Numbered from the stretch's first letter, positions 27,195-36,264 are shown. The stretch: DNA of 64,000 nt from CAG-884 sp964384115 (GCA_964384115.1 CAYLJU010000004.1:1-64000), one strand, 5' to 3'. A program made the numbers and translations. Notes: generated from the letters alone by a model not told the origin.

Positions 27195-27200
27195 TATAAT
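27195..27200 (+). promoter_or_regulatory. -10 box of the ECF-like operon
   Basis: TTGTTATAAT ends at 27200. Transcription would start near 27207, only about 12 bases before ATG 27219, leaving little room for a ribosome-binding site. No clear -35 is seen. Confidence 0.4.
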
Positions 27201-27218
27201 TAATGTGTGATATGTAAT

Positions 27219-27917
27219 ATGAAATATATAGAAGTTCGTAATTTAAAATATAAAAATATTTTTAAAGGTGTTTCTTTTTGTTTAACTGAAAAATGGAATT
27301 CTTTTTATGGAAATGAAAAAAGGGATGAACTTATATCTATTTTGCTTGGAAATTGTGATTATGAAGGATATATTAATATAGATGGCAATTTTTTAAATAA
27401 AAATACTATTTATAATTTAAAAAATAAACTTTATTTAGTAGATAGAAAAAGTGTTTCTTATTTTGTTGGTAATAATTTATATGATGAATTATTAATGACT
27501 GGTAATAATAAAGAATTAATTGATGATTATATTATAAATTTTCGATTAAGTAATTACAAATTTTCTAAAATTGATACTATTCCTTTTGATAAAAAAATTA
27601 TTGTTTCTATTTTATATGGTATTTTAAAAAAGTACAAATTTATTTATTTAAATAATGTTTTATGTTTTTTAGAAAAAGAAGATATTATTGCTATATATAA
27701 TTCATTTATAAAAAATAATATTATAGTATTAAATTTTACGACTAATCCAGATGAATTAATTTTTTCTTCTAAAGTTATTATGTTAAAAGATTTTGATGAG
27801 TTAGATGTTAAATCTATCAATGATATTAAAATAATTGATTTATGTGATAGGCTTATTAATTATGGCGTACTTGATCAAAAATATACTAGTATAGAAGGTG
27901 TTGTATCTAATTTATGA
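27219..27917 (+). CDS. Degenerate EcfA1-like pseudo-ATPase
   Basis: A 232-residue ORF in the position of ecfA1, the first ATPase of the ECF vitamin/metal transporter. The fold-level layout of an ABC ATPase is recognisable: N-terminal YIEVRNLKYKNIFKGVSF strand pair, then a segment SVSYFVGNNLYDELL matching the Q-loop region (normally FQNPDNQFVG-T-DD), and a C-terminal VIMLKDF. The catalytic motifs are gone: the P-loop is YGNEKRDELIS, there is no LSGGQ, and the Walker B strand is FIYLNNVLCFL. The frame is open and the gene overlaps the next by four bases. An ATP-driven role is unlikely; a scaffold role is speculation. Start at ATG 27219 fits the family; ribosome-binding site is weak. Confidence 0.6.
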   Translation: MKYIEVRNLKYKNIFKGVSFCLTEKWNSFYGNEKRDELISILLGNCDYEGYINIDGNFLNKNTIYNLKNKLYLVDRKSVSYFVGNNLYDELLMTGNNKELIDDYIINFRLSNYKFSKIDTIPFDKKIIVSILYGILKKYKFIYLNNVLCFLEKEDIIAIYNSFIKNNIIVLNFTTNPDELIFSSKVIMLKDFDELDVKSINDIKIIDLCDRLINYGVLDQKYTSIEGVVSNL

Positions 27918-28483
27918 TAATAGATGGTTATGAATTTAAGGGTATAATAAATGGATTTACTTTAGATGAAACATTAATTAATTTTAAAAATGAAATAATT
28001 GATATAGATAAACAAATACTATGTGTTTCTAAAAAAAAATTAAAGGGTAATGCTAGTAAATATATTGATATAGATAGTTTACTATTAAAAAAAAATTTAA
28101 GTCATTATGAAAAATTCCTTGTTTTATTGGAAAGTTATTTACTTAATAATCCTGATTGTATTGTTTTTAAAAATCTTTTTTGTGATTTTTCAAATGATGA
28201 ATTAAAAGATTTAGTTTTATTATTTAGAGATTTAAAAAAGAAAAAAGTATGCAAATTTATAATTTGTTCTAAAAATGCAGAAATTATTTTAAGTTTATGT
28301 GATTATGTTATTGATGAAAGTGGTAGTGGTAAAACTATTGCTGTTTATAAAAATAAAAAAAATAATTTGCCATTTTGTATTAAGTTTGCAAAAGAACTTG
28401 AAGAATGTAAGGGTAAGAAAATAGGAATTTATCGTAATAATATACCTGATTTAGCAAAGGATGTGTATAGGTATGTGGAATAA
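27914..28483 (+). CDS. Degenerate EcfA2-like pseudo-ATPase
   Basis: A 189-residue ORF in the ecfA2 position, about 100 residues shorter than EcfA2. Its middle (LLESYLLNNPDCIVFKNLFCDFSNDELKDLVLL and FIICSKNAEIILSLCDYVI, read in pieces) lines up with the Walker B, D-loop and H-loop region of ABC ATPases (LA..PEILVLDEPTAGLD, THD....ADRVI), but the acids and the switch His are absent. The N-terminal Walker A region is missing. A GSGKT string near residue 137 lies after the H-loop equivalent, so it is not a P-loop. Coupled by ATGA overlap to the previous gene. Confidence 0.55.
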   Translation: MIIDGYEFKGIINGFTLDETLINFKNEIIDIDKQILCVSKKKLKGNASKYIDIDSLLLKKNLSHYEKFLVLLESYLLNNPDCIVFKNLFCDFSNDELKDLVLLFRDLKKKKVCKFIICSKNAEIILSLCDYVIDESGSGKTIAVYKNKKNNLPFCIKFAKELEECKGKKIGIYRNNIPDLAKDVYRYVE

Positions 28484-29075
28484 TATTGTTAGGTCTGTAC
28501 CATCTTATTTTAAAATAATATCTATGTTATTATTTTGTTTGTCAACTGTCATTTGTTTTGATTATTTAGGAATAATATTACTTTTTTGTATTCTTTTATT
28601 TGTAACTATAAGAAGTGATATTAATGTTTCTGTATATATATTACCGATATATGAAGTTTTAATTCTTGTATTTTTGTGTTTTATTTGTCATTTACATTTT
28701 ATTTATATTTTTAAAATTATATTAATTTTGTGTTATATAAAATATTTATTAGCTGTTAATAACTATTTAACATTAGATAATTCTTTAACAAAAATATTTA
28801 GATATGGTTTTTTTAAAATAATAAAAAAATATGATATTTTAAGGTCTTATTATAAATTAAATGTAAAAACAAATTATTCTTTATATAGTAAAAAAAATAG
28901 ATTTAAATCTTTATATTTAGCATATATAGAAGTTAAAAATGATAATATGCAAAAAATAGTAAACTCTAGAAATTATTTAATTGTTGAGTCTAAAAAAAAT
29001 GTATACGATTATTTATTTGTTATAATGCATGCATTATGTTTGATTTTTTGCTTATTTTTGGAGGTATATAGATGA
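28473..29075 (+). CDS. Degenerate EcfT-like membrane protein
   Basis: A 200-residue protein in the ecfT position before truA. Residues 1-95 hold about four membrane segments and a final one lies at the C-terminus, with a basic cytoplasmic loop between, broadly the EcfT topology. The two coupling helices that carry Ala-Arg-x signatures in EcfT cannot be found. ATG 28473 is chosen over 28461 because the AAAGGA site overlaps the latter. Assignment rests mainly on synteny. Confidence 0.5.
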   Translation: MWNNIVRSVPSYFKIISMLLFCLSTVICFDYLGIILLFCILLFVTIRSDINVSVYILPIYEVLILVFLCFICHLHFIYIFKIILILCYIKYLLAVNNYLTLDNSLTKIFRYGFFKIIKKYDILRSYYKLNVKTNYSLYSKKNRFKSLYLAYIEVKNDNMQKIVNSRNYLIVESKKNVYDYLFVIMHALCLIFCLFLEVYR

Positions 29076-29797
29076 GATATTTTATGAAATTTAGTTATAA
29101 TGGTTCTAAATTTAATGGTTATCAGAAACAAGTTGATAAGCGTACTGTTCAGGGAGATTTAGAAACTACTTTAAGCAAAATTTTTAATTCCAATATAAGA
29201 GTTGTTGCTTCTGGTAGAACAGATGCTGGTGTTCATGCATATAACCAATGTTTACATTTCGATTCTTCTAAAGTTTTTGATTTTGAAAAATTGAGATATT
29301 CTTTGAATAGTTTACTTAATAATATTTATATAAAAGAAATATATAGTGTTTCTTCAAGTTTTCATGCAAGATATGATGTTATAAGTAAAGAATATGTTTA
29401 TAAAATTAACATTGGTGAATTTGATCCTATAATGGAGGAATATGTTTATCAGTATAATAAAAATTTGGATATAGAAAAAATGAAGGAAGCAATTAAATTT
29501 TTTGTTGGTGAACATGATTTTAGATCATTTACTTCTTTGGATTATGAAAAAAACTGTAATCGTATCATTTATAGCGCGAATATAAGTTTAAAAGATAATA
29601 TTATTAGTATTGATTTTGTTGGTAATGGTTTTTTAAAATATATGGTTAGAAATATGGTTGGTTTATTAATAGAAATAGGAGCTTCAAAACGTGATACTGA
29701 ATCTGTTAAAAAGATACTTGATCTAAAAGATAGAAAAGAAGCTGGTATATGTGCTTCTGCTTGTGGATTATACTTAGTTAACGTTAATTATAGTTGA
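29072..29797 (+). CDS. truA: tRNA pseudouridine(38-40) synthase TruA
   Basis: 241 residues. The catalytic Asp is in GRTDAGVHA (near residue 52). YDGSKFNGYQ-type start (here YNGSKFNGYQKQ), RYDVISKEYVYKI, GEHDFRSFT and FLKYMVRNMVG are all in place. GGAGG precedes the ATG. It follows the ECF-like genes with a four-base overlap, the usual ecfT-truA linkage. Confidence 0.95.
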   Translation: MRYFMKFSYNGSKFNGYQKQVDKRTVQGDLETTLSKIFNSNIRVVASGRTDAGVHAYNQCLHFDSSKVFDFEKLRYSLNSLLNNIYIKEIYSVSSSFHARYDVISKEYVYKINIGEFDPIMEEYVYQYNKNLDIEKMKEAIKFFVGEHDFRSFTSLDYEKNCNRIIYSANISLKDNIISIDFVGNGFLKYMVRNMVGLLIEIGASKRDTESVKKILDLKDRKEAGICASACGLYLVNVNYS

Positions 29798-29823
29798 AAA
29801 TTTAAGAAATTTGTTTTTTTAGG

Positions 29824-29852
29824 TTGACAAAGGTATTCTATTTTAATATAAT
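29824..29852 (+). promoter_or_regulatory. Consensus sigma-A promoter of rplM-rpsI
   Basis: TTGACA (29824-29829) and TATAAT (29847-29852) with an exact 17-bp spacer, the closest consensus promoter in this part of the window. Confidence 0.9.
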
Positions 29853-29857
29853 CTATA

Positions 29858-29929
29858 CTGGTACATTTTATTAAGCCCATTAGATCGAATCTTGGGACAA
29901 TTCGATCAAAATTAAGAAAGGGAAAGAAT
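29858..29929 (+). promoter_or_regulatory. rplM mRNA leader hairpin (L13-type leader)
   Basis: The leader between promoter and rplM contains GATCGAAT (29883-29890) and ATTCGATC (29900-29907), a perfect 8-bp stem with loop CTTGGGACA. It lies about 20 bases before the start codon. Structured L13 leaders are known in Bacillota; autoregulation here is inferred. Confidence 0.55.
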
Positions 29930-30364
29930 ATGAAAAATAGTTATATGCAAAGAGCAGAAGACGTAAAACGTGATTGGTATGTAATTGATGCTACTGATGT
30001 TAATTTAGGTAGATTAGCTACAAAAGTTGCGCATGTTTTACGCGGAAAGCATAAACCAACTTTTACACCTCATGTTGATTGTGGAGATTGTGTAATTGTT
30101 ATAAATGCTTCAAAAGTTAATTTAACTGGTGATAAGTTAGATAACAAAATTTATTATAACCATAGTGGTTATACTGGTGGTCTTCGTGAAAGAACTGCTA
30201 GAGTAATGAAAGAAAAATATCCAGTAGAAATGGTTGAAAGAGCTGTTAAAGGAATGCTTCCTAAAGGACGTTTAGGTCGTCAAATGTATACTAAATTATT
30301 TGTATATGAAGGAGAAAATCATCCACATGCTGCTCAAAAACCAGTGAAAATGGAAGTTAAGTAG
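29930..30364 (+). CDS. rplM: 50S ribosomal protein L13
   Basis: 144 residues with WYVIDATDVNLGRLAT, LRGKHKPTFTPHVDCGD, YYNHSGYTGG and AVKGMLPKGRLGRQMY. Followed eight bases later by rpsI. Confidence 0.97.
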   Translation: MKNSYMQRAEDVKRDWYVIDATDVNLGRLATKVAHVLRGKHKPTFTPHVDCGDCVIVINASKVNLTGDKLDNKIYYNHSGYTGGLRERTARVMKEKYPVEMVERAVKGMLPKGRLGRQMYTKLFVYEGENHPHAAQKPVKMEVK

Positions 30365-30372
30365 GAGGAAAT

Positions 30373-30786
30373 ATGGCAGAAAGATTATTTATTGGAACTG
30401 GTCGCAGAAAATCTTCTGTAGCCCAAGTTAGAATGGTACCTGGAACAGGTAAAATTACTGTTAATGGTCGTGACGTTCATGATTTCTTTCCATATGAAAC
30501 TAACGTTATGGATTTAAAACAACCACTTGTTGCAACTAACAATGAAAATACTTTTGATATTGATGTAGTTGTTAAGGGTGGAGGTTTTACTGGCCAAACT
30601 GGTGCGATTCGTTTAGGTATTACTCGTGCATTATTAGAGTATGATAAAGCAAACGAAGGCAATGAAAATAGTTATCGTAAATTATTAAAAGTTGCTGGTT
30701 TTGTTACTCGTGATTCTCGTAAGAAAGAACGTAAAAAACCAGGTCTTAAAGCTGCTCGTCGTGCACCACAATTCAGTAAGAGATAA
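30373..30786 (+). CDS. rpsI: 30S ribosomal protein S9
   Basis: 137 residues with GTGRRKSSVAQVRM, GGGFTGQTGAIRLGI, LLEYD and the basic C-terminal tail ending PQFSKR, which reaches the ribosomal P site. GGAGG precedes the ATG. Confidence 0.97.
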   Translation: MAERLFIGTGRRKSSVAQVRMVPGTGKITVNGRDVHDFFPYETNVMDLKQPLVATNNENTFDIDVVVKGGGFTGQTGAIRLGITRALLEYDKANEGNENSYRKLLKVAGFVTRDSRKKERKKPGLKAARRAPQFSKR

Positions 30787-30801
30787 TATTATTGTTTTGT
30801 T

Positions 30802-30835
30802 AAACTCAATAGGTTCTATCTATTGGGTTTTTATA
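30802..30835 (+). terminator. Rho-independent terminator after rpsI
   Basis: AAACTCAATAG (30802-30812) pairs with CTATTGGGTTT (30820-30830) through one G-T pair, and the T-run merges with the 3' arm. Confidence 0.85.
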
Positions 30836-30853
30836 TTGTTTAAATTTATATAA

Positions 30854-30882
30854 TGGACAATATTAAATTATTTTGATAAAAT
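30854..30882 (+). promoter_or_regulatory. Putative sigma-A promoter
   Basis: TGGACA (30854-30859) and TAAAAT (30877-30882) are 17 bp apart, 21 bases before the ATG of the 69-residue protein. Confidence 0.5.
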
Positions 30883-30903
30883 TATGTTGTGAGATGATTA
30901 ATT

Positions 30904-31113
30904 ATGATTTTAGAAGGAAAAATTATTGATATTAATGAATGTTTTGGTACTGTTGAAATTGGTGATATTAAATATAAATTTTCTTTGAATCTTGTTTATG
31001 GGGATAAAATTGAAATTGGTAATTTAGTAAAGGTTAGATTAGAAAATGGTATCGTTAAAATAGTTAATAAATATGAAATTGTTGAATTGGAGGAATTTTT
31101 AGATGTTGATTAA
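30904..31113 (+). CDS. Small beta-rich protein of unknown function (69 aa)
   Basis: The short acidic protein alternates hydrophobic and polar residues (GTVEIGDIKYKFSL ... GNLVKVRLENGIVKIV), suggesting a small five-stranded OB-like barrel. I recognise no family. It overlaps the following methyltransferase by 11 bases, which implies co-expression with the RNA-modification pair downstream. Confidence 0.6.
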   Translation: MILEGKIIDINECFGTVEIGDIKYKFSLNLVYGDKIEIGNLVKVRLENGIVKIVNKYEIVELEEFLDVD

Positions 31114-31960
31114 TTATGATTTTAAAGATTATGAATGCATAGATGCAGGTAATGGTGAAAAAATAGAGAGATTTGGTAAAATTATACTTAGAAGACCTGA
31201 TCCACAAGCAATGTGGAATTCTAATTTAGATGAATATAAAAATTTAGATGGCTTTTATCATAGAAGTGATAAAGGTGGAGGTTATTGGGAATATTTTACA
31301 AAGTTTCCACCTTATTTTTCTATTAATTATAAAGATTTAACATTTAAAGTTGGTCCTACTAATTTTAAACATATGGGTATTTTTCCAGAACAGTCTGTTA
31401 ACTGGGATTATATGATGGATAAAATAAAAAAAAGTGGAAGAAAAATTAAAGTTTTAAATTTATTTGCATATACTGGTTGCGCGACTATGGCTTGTAGTAA
31501 AGCTGGAGCTGATGTTGTACATGTTGATGCTTCTAAGGGAATGATAGAGTGGGCGAAGGAAAATATGAGACTTTCTCATTTGGAAAATAATAGTATTCGT
31601 TTTATATGTGATGATTGTTTAAAATTTGTTCAAAGAGAAGCAAGGAGAGGAAATAAATATGATGCAATTATAATGGATCCACCTAGTTATGGAAGGGGAC
31701 CTAATGGAGAAGTTTGGAAATTTGAAGATTCATTGTATGTTTTGATTGATGCATGTAATAAAATACTAAGTGATAAACCATTATTTTTCTTAATTAATTC
31801 TTATACTACTGGTGTATCTAGTACCGTTCTTGCTAATATTTTAAAAACAACGATTAATTTAGAAGGAAATATTTCTTGCGGTGAGATAGGTCTTCCTATT
31901 ACTAAAAGAAATTTAGTTTTACCTTGTGGTATATATGGAAGATGGGAATCAAATGATTAA
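31103..31960 (+). CDS. Class I SAM methyltransferase (RlmI-like)
   Basis: 285 residues. The SAM loop NLFAYTGCATMACSKAGA lies near residue 117, VDASKGMIEWAKEN next, and the catalytic-type MDPPSYGRGP near residue 195, matching RlmI/RlmK-type rRNA m5C methyltransferases. The N-terminal PUA domain of RlmI is absent and is replaced by a distinct roughly 100-residue region (WEYFTKFPPYFSINY). Ends LPCGIYGRW. GGAGG precedes ATG 31103. It overlaps the pseudouridine synthase gene. Confidence 0.8.
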   Translation: MLINYDFKDYECIDAGNGEKIERFGKIILRRPDPQAMWNSNLDEYKNLDGFYHRSDKGGGYWEYFTKFPPYFSINYKDLTFKVGPTNFKHMGIFPEQSVNWDYMMDKIKKSGRKIKVLNLFAYTGCATMACSKAGADVVHVDASKGMIEWAKENMRLSHLENNSIRFICDDCLKFVQREARRGNKYDAIIMDPPSYGRGPNGEVWKFEDSLYVLIDACNKILSDKPLFFLINSYTTGVSSTVLANILKTTINLEGNISCGEIGLPITKRNLVLPCGIYGRWESND

Positions 31961-32597
31961 TATTTTATATGAAGATAATCATTTATTAGTTGCTTTAAAG
32001 CCTGTAAATATTCCAGTTTGTGAAGATAGTTCTTCTGACGATGATTTTTTAAATATGCTAAAGCGTTATTTGGAAGAAAAGTATAATAAAAAAAATGCTT
32101 TTTTAGGTCTTGTCCATAGATTAGATAGACCTGTTGGAGGGGTTATGGTTTTTGCAAAAACTTCTAAAGCTGCTAGTAGATTAAGTGAACAAATTAGAAA
32201 GAAAGAATTTGAAAAAAAATATTATGCTGTTGTTTGTGGGAAAATTCCTGAAAAAGGAAGGTTTGTTGATAAGTTAGAAAAGGATAGTAAGAGAAATTTT
32301 TCTTTTGTTTCGGAAAAAGGTAAAGAAAGTTCTTTAACTTTTGAACGAATTAAAACTAATGGTAAATATTCTCTTGTTTCTGTTTCTTTAGAAACTGGTA
32401 GAAGCCATCAAATAAGAGTTCAATTTTCAAGTCATGGTTTTCCTTTATATGGGGATCAAAAATATAATAAAAAAGCTAATTTGCATGAGCAGATAGCTTT
32501 GTTTGCTTACTTTTTATCATTTATTCATCCTGTTAAAAAAGAAAGAGTAACATTTGAAGTTGATATTCCTGATATTTATCCTTTTAATTTTAGCTAA
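31953..32597 (+). CDS. RluA-family pseudouridine synthase
   Basis: 214 residues with the RluA catalytic motif VHRLDRPVGGVMVFAKTSK (Asp near residue 53), EKKYYAVVCGKI and the RSHQIRVQFSSHGFPLYGD signature. No S4 domain is present. ATG 31953 follows GATGGGA and lies inside the end of the methyltransferase gene. It modifies rRNA or tRNA; the exact site is not readable. Its 3' end overlaps the convergent zip gene by eight bases. Confidence 0.88.
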   Translation: MINILYEDNHLLVALKPVNIPVCEDSSSDDDFLNMLKRYLEEKYNKKNAFLGLVHRLDRPVGGVMVFAKTSKAASRLSEQIRKKEFEKKYYAVVCGKIPEKGRFVDKLEKDSKRNFSFVSEKGKESSLTFERIKTNGKYSLVSVSLETGRSHQIRVQFSSHGFPLYGDQKYNKKANLHEQIALFAYFLSFIHPVKKERVTFEVDIPDIYPFNFS

Positions 32598-33339
32598 ATG
32601 CTAAATCTAATATTGTCATTATTAAGAAACCTATCATAAAGACAATTGACATAATGTCTTTTTTTTGACTTTTTTGACTTTCTGGTATTAATTCAGCAAT
32701 ACTTACAAATATCATTGCACTTGCTGCAAACATTAACATATATGGTAAAATAGTTGTAACTTTTATAACTAGATATGCTCCAATGCATGCAAATATTGGT
32801 TCTACTATTGCACTTAAACTTCCATATATAAAGGCTTTTTTTCTTGAGTATCCTTCTTTTAATAGTGGTAATGAAATGGCAGAGCCTTCAGGAAAATTTT
32901 GAATTCCTATTCCAATTGCAACTGCTATGGCAGCTCCAATATTGGTTTTGGCTAGTGAGCCAAAAGCAACTCCTATTGCTAAACCTTCTGGTATATTGTG
33001 TAATGTTATTGAAAATAAAAGGAGCAGTGATTTTTTACTTTCAAATTTTGAACATGCTTTTTCTAATATATATAATAAAACTGTTCCTAAAAAGAATCCT
33101 ATTATTGTTGGATAGAGTATGTTTATATTTTCATATTCGATTGCTGGTAATATTAATGAAAAAAATGATGCTGCTATCATTATACCTGCTGAAAAACCAA
33201 GCATTGCTTCATTAATTGTTTTATTAGTTTTTTTGAAAAAAAACACTATACTAGATCCTAATGAAGTAATAATAAATGTTGCTGTTCCAGCAATGAAGGC
33301 AAGTAAAACAGGATTTAAATCTTTTAAACTATTAAACAT
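32590..33339 (-). CDS. ZIP-family divalent metal transporter
   Basis: 249 residues with about eight membrane helices. The paired metal motifs HNIPEGLAIG (helix IV) and QNFPEGSAIS (helix V) are typical of bacterial ZIP proteins such as ZupT that import zinc and other metals. Start at 33339 with ribosome-binding site AGGAGGAAAAA (reverse strand). Only minus-strand gene in the first 47 kb. Confidence 0.9.
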   Translation of the reverse strand: MFNSLKDLNPVLLAFIAGTATFIITSLGSSIVFFFKKTNKTINEAMLGFSAGIMIAASFFSLILPAIEYENINILYPTIIGFFLGTVLLYILEKACSKFESKKSLLLLFSITLHNIPEGLAIGVAFGSLAKTNIGAAIAVAIGIGIQNFPEGSAISLPLLKEGYSRKKAFIYGSLSAIVEPIFACIGAYLVIKVTTILPYMLMFAASAMIFVSIAELIPESQKSQKKDIMSIVFMIGFLIMTILDLAFS

Positions 33340-33438
33340 TTTTCCTCCTATAATAGAATATTCTACTTATTAATAATGGTGAAGATAACTTGTATTTAAA
33401 TAAAAAAAATGATATATTATTATAGGAGTATGATTGTT

Positions 33439-36264
33439 ATGGTAGAAGAAATTAAGAGAGCTATTGATAATAATGATATTGGCAAGCTTTATGCTTGTGG
33501 ATTTTTTATGGATTCTTCCATTAAAGATTATATTTTAAAAAATAAGAGAAGAATTATAAGTGATATCCTTAATTTAAAACTTTGGTTAGATGATGAACTT
33601 GTACTTTCTTTTTATTCCGATAATGATTTTATAAAGGCTTCAATTATGGTTTCTAATATAGATGTAGCGAGATTTTTTAATAATGAAGAAATTAATAATT
33701 TTTTGCTTAATAATATGAATCATATAGTTAGATTTATGAATGAAAAAACTTATGTTCTTTCTAATAAGACACCTAAAGTGTTATTAAATAATGAAAATTT
33801 TATTAAATTATGTTTAGATAATGGTTTTATTAATATACTTGATTATACAGATTGTGATGATTATTATTTAGAAAATAAAGAAAAAATCGATATAGAATGT
33901 TCAAATAAGATTGCTAAGGGGATAATTAGAGTAGATGAGTTTTCTTCTAAAAAAATTCTTTCAAATTCTAAGTTTTTAATTAGTTCTATAATTGGTAATC
34001 ATTATGATATTTTACTTTTTAGTTCTAATTCTGAACTTGATAGATATATTGAAGATAATTATAAAAAAATATCGAAAAAATTAGATGGTTTTATTAGAAA
34101 TAATAATTATTTTATTAACAAAAATGTTGATATAAAATTACCTTTCTTTTTAGGTGTTTATAAAAATTTGTTAAATAGAGATTTTATGAATAGAGTTATT
34201 GATAATGATTTTCTTAAAATAATTGAAAACAGCGATTTTTGTTATTTGGTTTCTTTTTTAACAGATGATGTTATATTAGATGTTTTTGGTAAAAAAATAT
34301 TTCAATTGTATTTATTTTTTGGTATAGAATTTTTTAATATTGGTTATGATAAAATTTGTTTAATAAATTCATTTTCAATAATTGAGTATGAAAGATTTAT
34401 TAAAATATTTTGTTTTGATGGTTTTATTAAGATGGAAAATGTTCGTAATATGTATTTTTCTATTATTAAAGGCGAGTTTGAAAAAAAATCTTTATTTAAT
34501 AAAGATTCTGTTTTAATGATTGAAAATATCATTAAATCTCAAGGATTAATTGATGATTCTATTAAAATAAAAATTGAGCATTTAAAAGAAATTTTAGGTT
34601 CTTCATATCGTGATTTTTTAATTGATTTAATAAAAGATAATTTTCGTTTTGATCTTAAAAAGTCTTTTAATGAGTTGATAGATGATGTCTTTGATGCCTA
34701 TAGACGTTCTATTATTTCTTTAGATATGGATAAACAAAACAAACTTGAAAATGTTATTGAAAGTTTGTTTGTGTGTGCATATGATAGAGAATTTGATTTA
34801 TTTGCCGCTAGTAAAATGGATTTTAGTGATGGTTATCCTTTTCTTGTTGAACCTAGCGATATTTATATTAAAAGGGTTTATAAGGAGAAAAAACTTCAAA
34901 AACTTAAAAATAAATTATTAGAAAATAACAAATTATTTAATGAATTATGTCAAAATGTTTATTCAGATTATACTAATGTTTCTTTTGATTTTTATGTTAA
35001 AGATGTAAGAAAGTATTTGGAAAAAAATGAATTTACTTTGCAAGATTTGAACAAAAATGTTGATAATTATCTTAGTAGATATGTTAATTTAGAAGATATA
35101 GATTCATTTTATATTGAATATTTTAATCTTCCTTTAACTGATGAATATTTGAAAACTTATTGTAATATAAAGACTGTTTTAAGTATTTTAAATGATGTTG
35201 ATATTTGTAAAATTCGTTTTATGTTACAAGATGAAAATTATGGTAAATTTAAAGAGTTTTTATTTGATAAACAATTATTATATATGCTTGATAGTTTTAG
35301 TTTATTACCATCATTTTATAACAAAAAAAATTTGGAAAATTTGATTAATAATTTATATATATTAAAAGAGGAAAATTTATATGATATTTTTAAAGAAGCA
35401 ATTAGATATAGCGAAATTTCTTCCTTATTTAATCCAATATTTAGTGAATTTTCTAGTTATTTAATTAATGATTCAAAATATTTGAGTGAAGTATTAAGTA
35501 GATCTTATAAAACTCTTTCTAAAAGAAGTTTACCTATTCCTGATATTTCAAAAAAATATTTAGTGAATAATCACGAAATTACGGTTTCGGTTGGTGGATA
35601 TGATTATAATGATGTTTTTCTTCCGTTACTTGTTAATTCTGATGTAATGGTTTATTCAAAATATGATGATCTTCATAAATATATTTTTAGTAATGATAAT
35701 GGTTTTATTTTAAAATTTTATGATAATAAATTAATAGGTCTTATTTTTGGTATTAGATATGGTAATAGTATATTTTTGTCTAATGTGTCTTCTATTGTTC
35801 ATTCTAGTTATATTGATTTGCCATTAAAAAAGTTTATTGAATATATTGTTGATTATTGTAATCAAAATGGCGATAATTTGAGACATATATATTTATCTGT
35901 TAATGGTGATGTTAATAAATTATTTAGTTTAGTTAATAGTCTTGTTTCTGTTTCTACTGATTATGATAAAAAAGGTTTTGTTTTATATGATGATGGAACA
36001 AAAGTTAGTGGATATATAAAAAAACGTTATCCTATTAATCCTATTATTTATACAAATGAGGAAGCTGTTAGACGGGCAAATGCAATAAAAATAATTGATT
36101 TATTTGGGCATCATGAAGAAAATTTAATTAATAGTATTAATTATATTGATGCTAGTTTGGCAGGTAGGTCTTGGTATAAGGATGAAGATATTTTTGTTAT
36201 AGGATCTATTTCTGATGATATAATCAAAGAAGTTAATATAGGCAAAGAAAGGATTAGGAAATAA
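33439..36264 (+). CDS. Giant protein of unknown function, paralog A (941 aa)
   Basis: No family is recognised. The protein is cytoplasmic by appearance: no signal peptide or membrane helix. The N-terminal 400 residues are helical with repeated KLCLDNGF/NFIKL-like elements. A DFSDGYPF motif lies near residue 460. The C-terminal 230 residues include NGFILKF-(x)6-GLIFGIRYGNSIFLSNV and EEAVRRANAIKII. Each has a counterpart in the next ORF at matching relative positions (DFSNGFPF; NGFNIIF ... GNSIFLNEL-type; SDAVKRINMLRFL), so the two are diverged tandem paralogs. The Cys-Met-Arg motif of B is missing here. ATG 33439 is preferred (AGGAG ten bases upstream). The stop overlaps the next start by one base. 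Confidence 0.7.
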   Translation: MVEEIKRAIDNNDIGKLYACGFFMDSSIKDYILKNKRRIISDILNLKLWLDDELVLSFYSDNDFIKASIMVSNIDVARFFNNEEINNFLLNNMNHIVRFMNEKTYVLSNKTPKVLLNNENFIKLCLDNGFINILDYTDCDDYYLENKEKIDIECSNKIAKGIIRVDEFSSKKILSNSKFLISSIIGNHYDILLFSSNSELDRYIEDNYKKISKKLDGFIRNNNYFINKNVDIKLPFFLGVYKNLLNRDFMNRVIDNDFLKIIENSDFCYLVSFLTDDVILDVFGKKIFQLYLFFGIEFFNIGYDKICLINSFSIIEYERFIKIFCFDGFIKMENVRNMYFSIIKGEFEKKSLFNKDSVLMIENIIKSQGLIDDSIKIKIEHLKEILGSSYRDFLIDLIKDNFRFDLKKSFNELIDDVFDAYRRSIISLDMDKQNKLENVIESLFVCAYDREFDLFAASKMDFSDGYPFLVEPSDIYIKRVYKEKKLQKLKNKLLENNKLFNELCQNVYSDYTNVSFDFYVKDVRKYLEKNEFTLQDLNKNVDNYLSRYVNLEDIDSFYIEYFNLPLTDEYLKTYCNIKTVLSILNDVDICKIRFMLQDENYGKFKEFLFDKQLLYMLDSFSLLPSFYNKKNLENLINNLYILKEENLYDIFKEAIRYSEISSLFNPIFSEFSSYLINDSKYLSEVLSRSYKTLSKRSLPIPDISKKYLVNNHEITVSVGGYDYNDVFLPLLVNSDVMVYSKYDDLHKYIFSNDNGFILKFYDNKLIGLIFGIRYGNSIFLSNVSSIVHSSYIDLPLKKFIEYIVDYCNQNGDNLRHIYLSVNGDVNKLFSLVNSLVSVSTDYDKKGFVLYDDGTKVSGYIKKRYPINPIIYTNEEAVRRANAIKIIDLFGHHEENLINSINYIDASLAGRSWYKDEDIFVIGSISDDIIKEVNIGKERIRK

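Noticed and set aside
28314..28332. Walker-A-like GSGKT string in the EcfA2-like protein
   Set aside because: It lies near residue 137, after the strand that corresponds to the H-loop of ABC ATPases, and is preceded by DES and not a beta-strand/glycine loop in the right place. It is almost certainly coincidental.
32844..33373. Plus-strand ORFs opposite the ZIP transporter
   Set aside because: They are antisense shadows of a well-conserved membrane protein; their hydrophobic runs mirror its helices, and they have no ribosome-binding sites.
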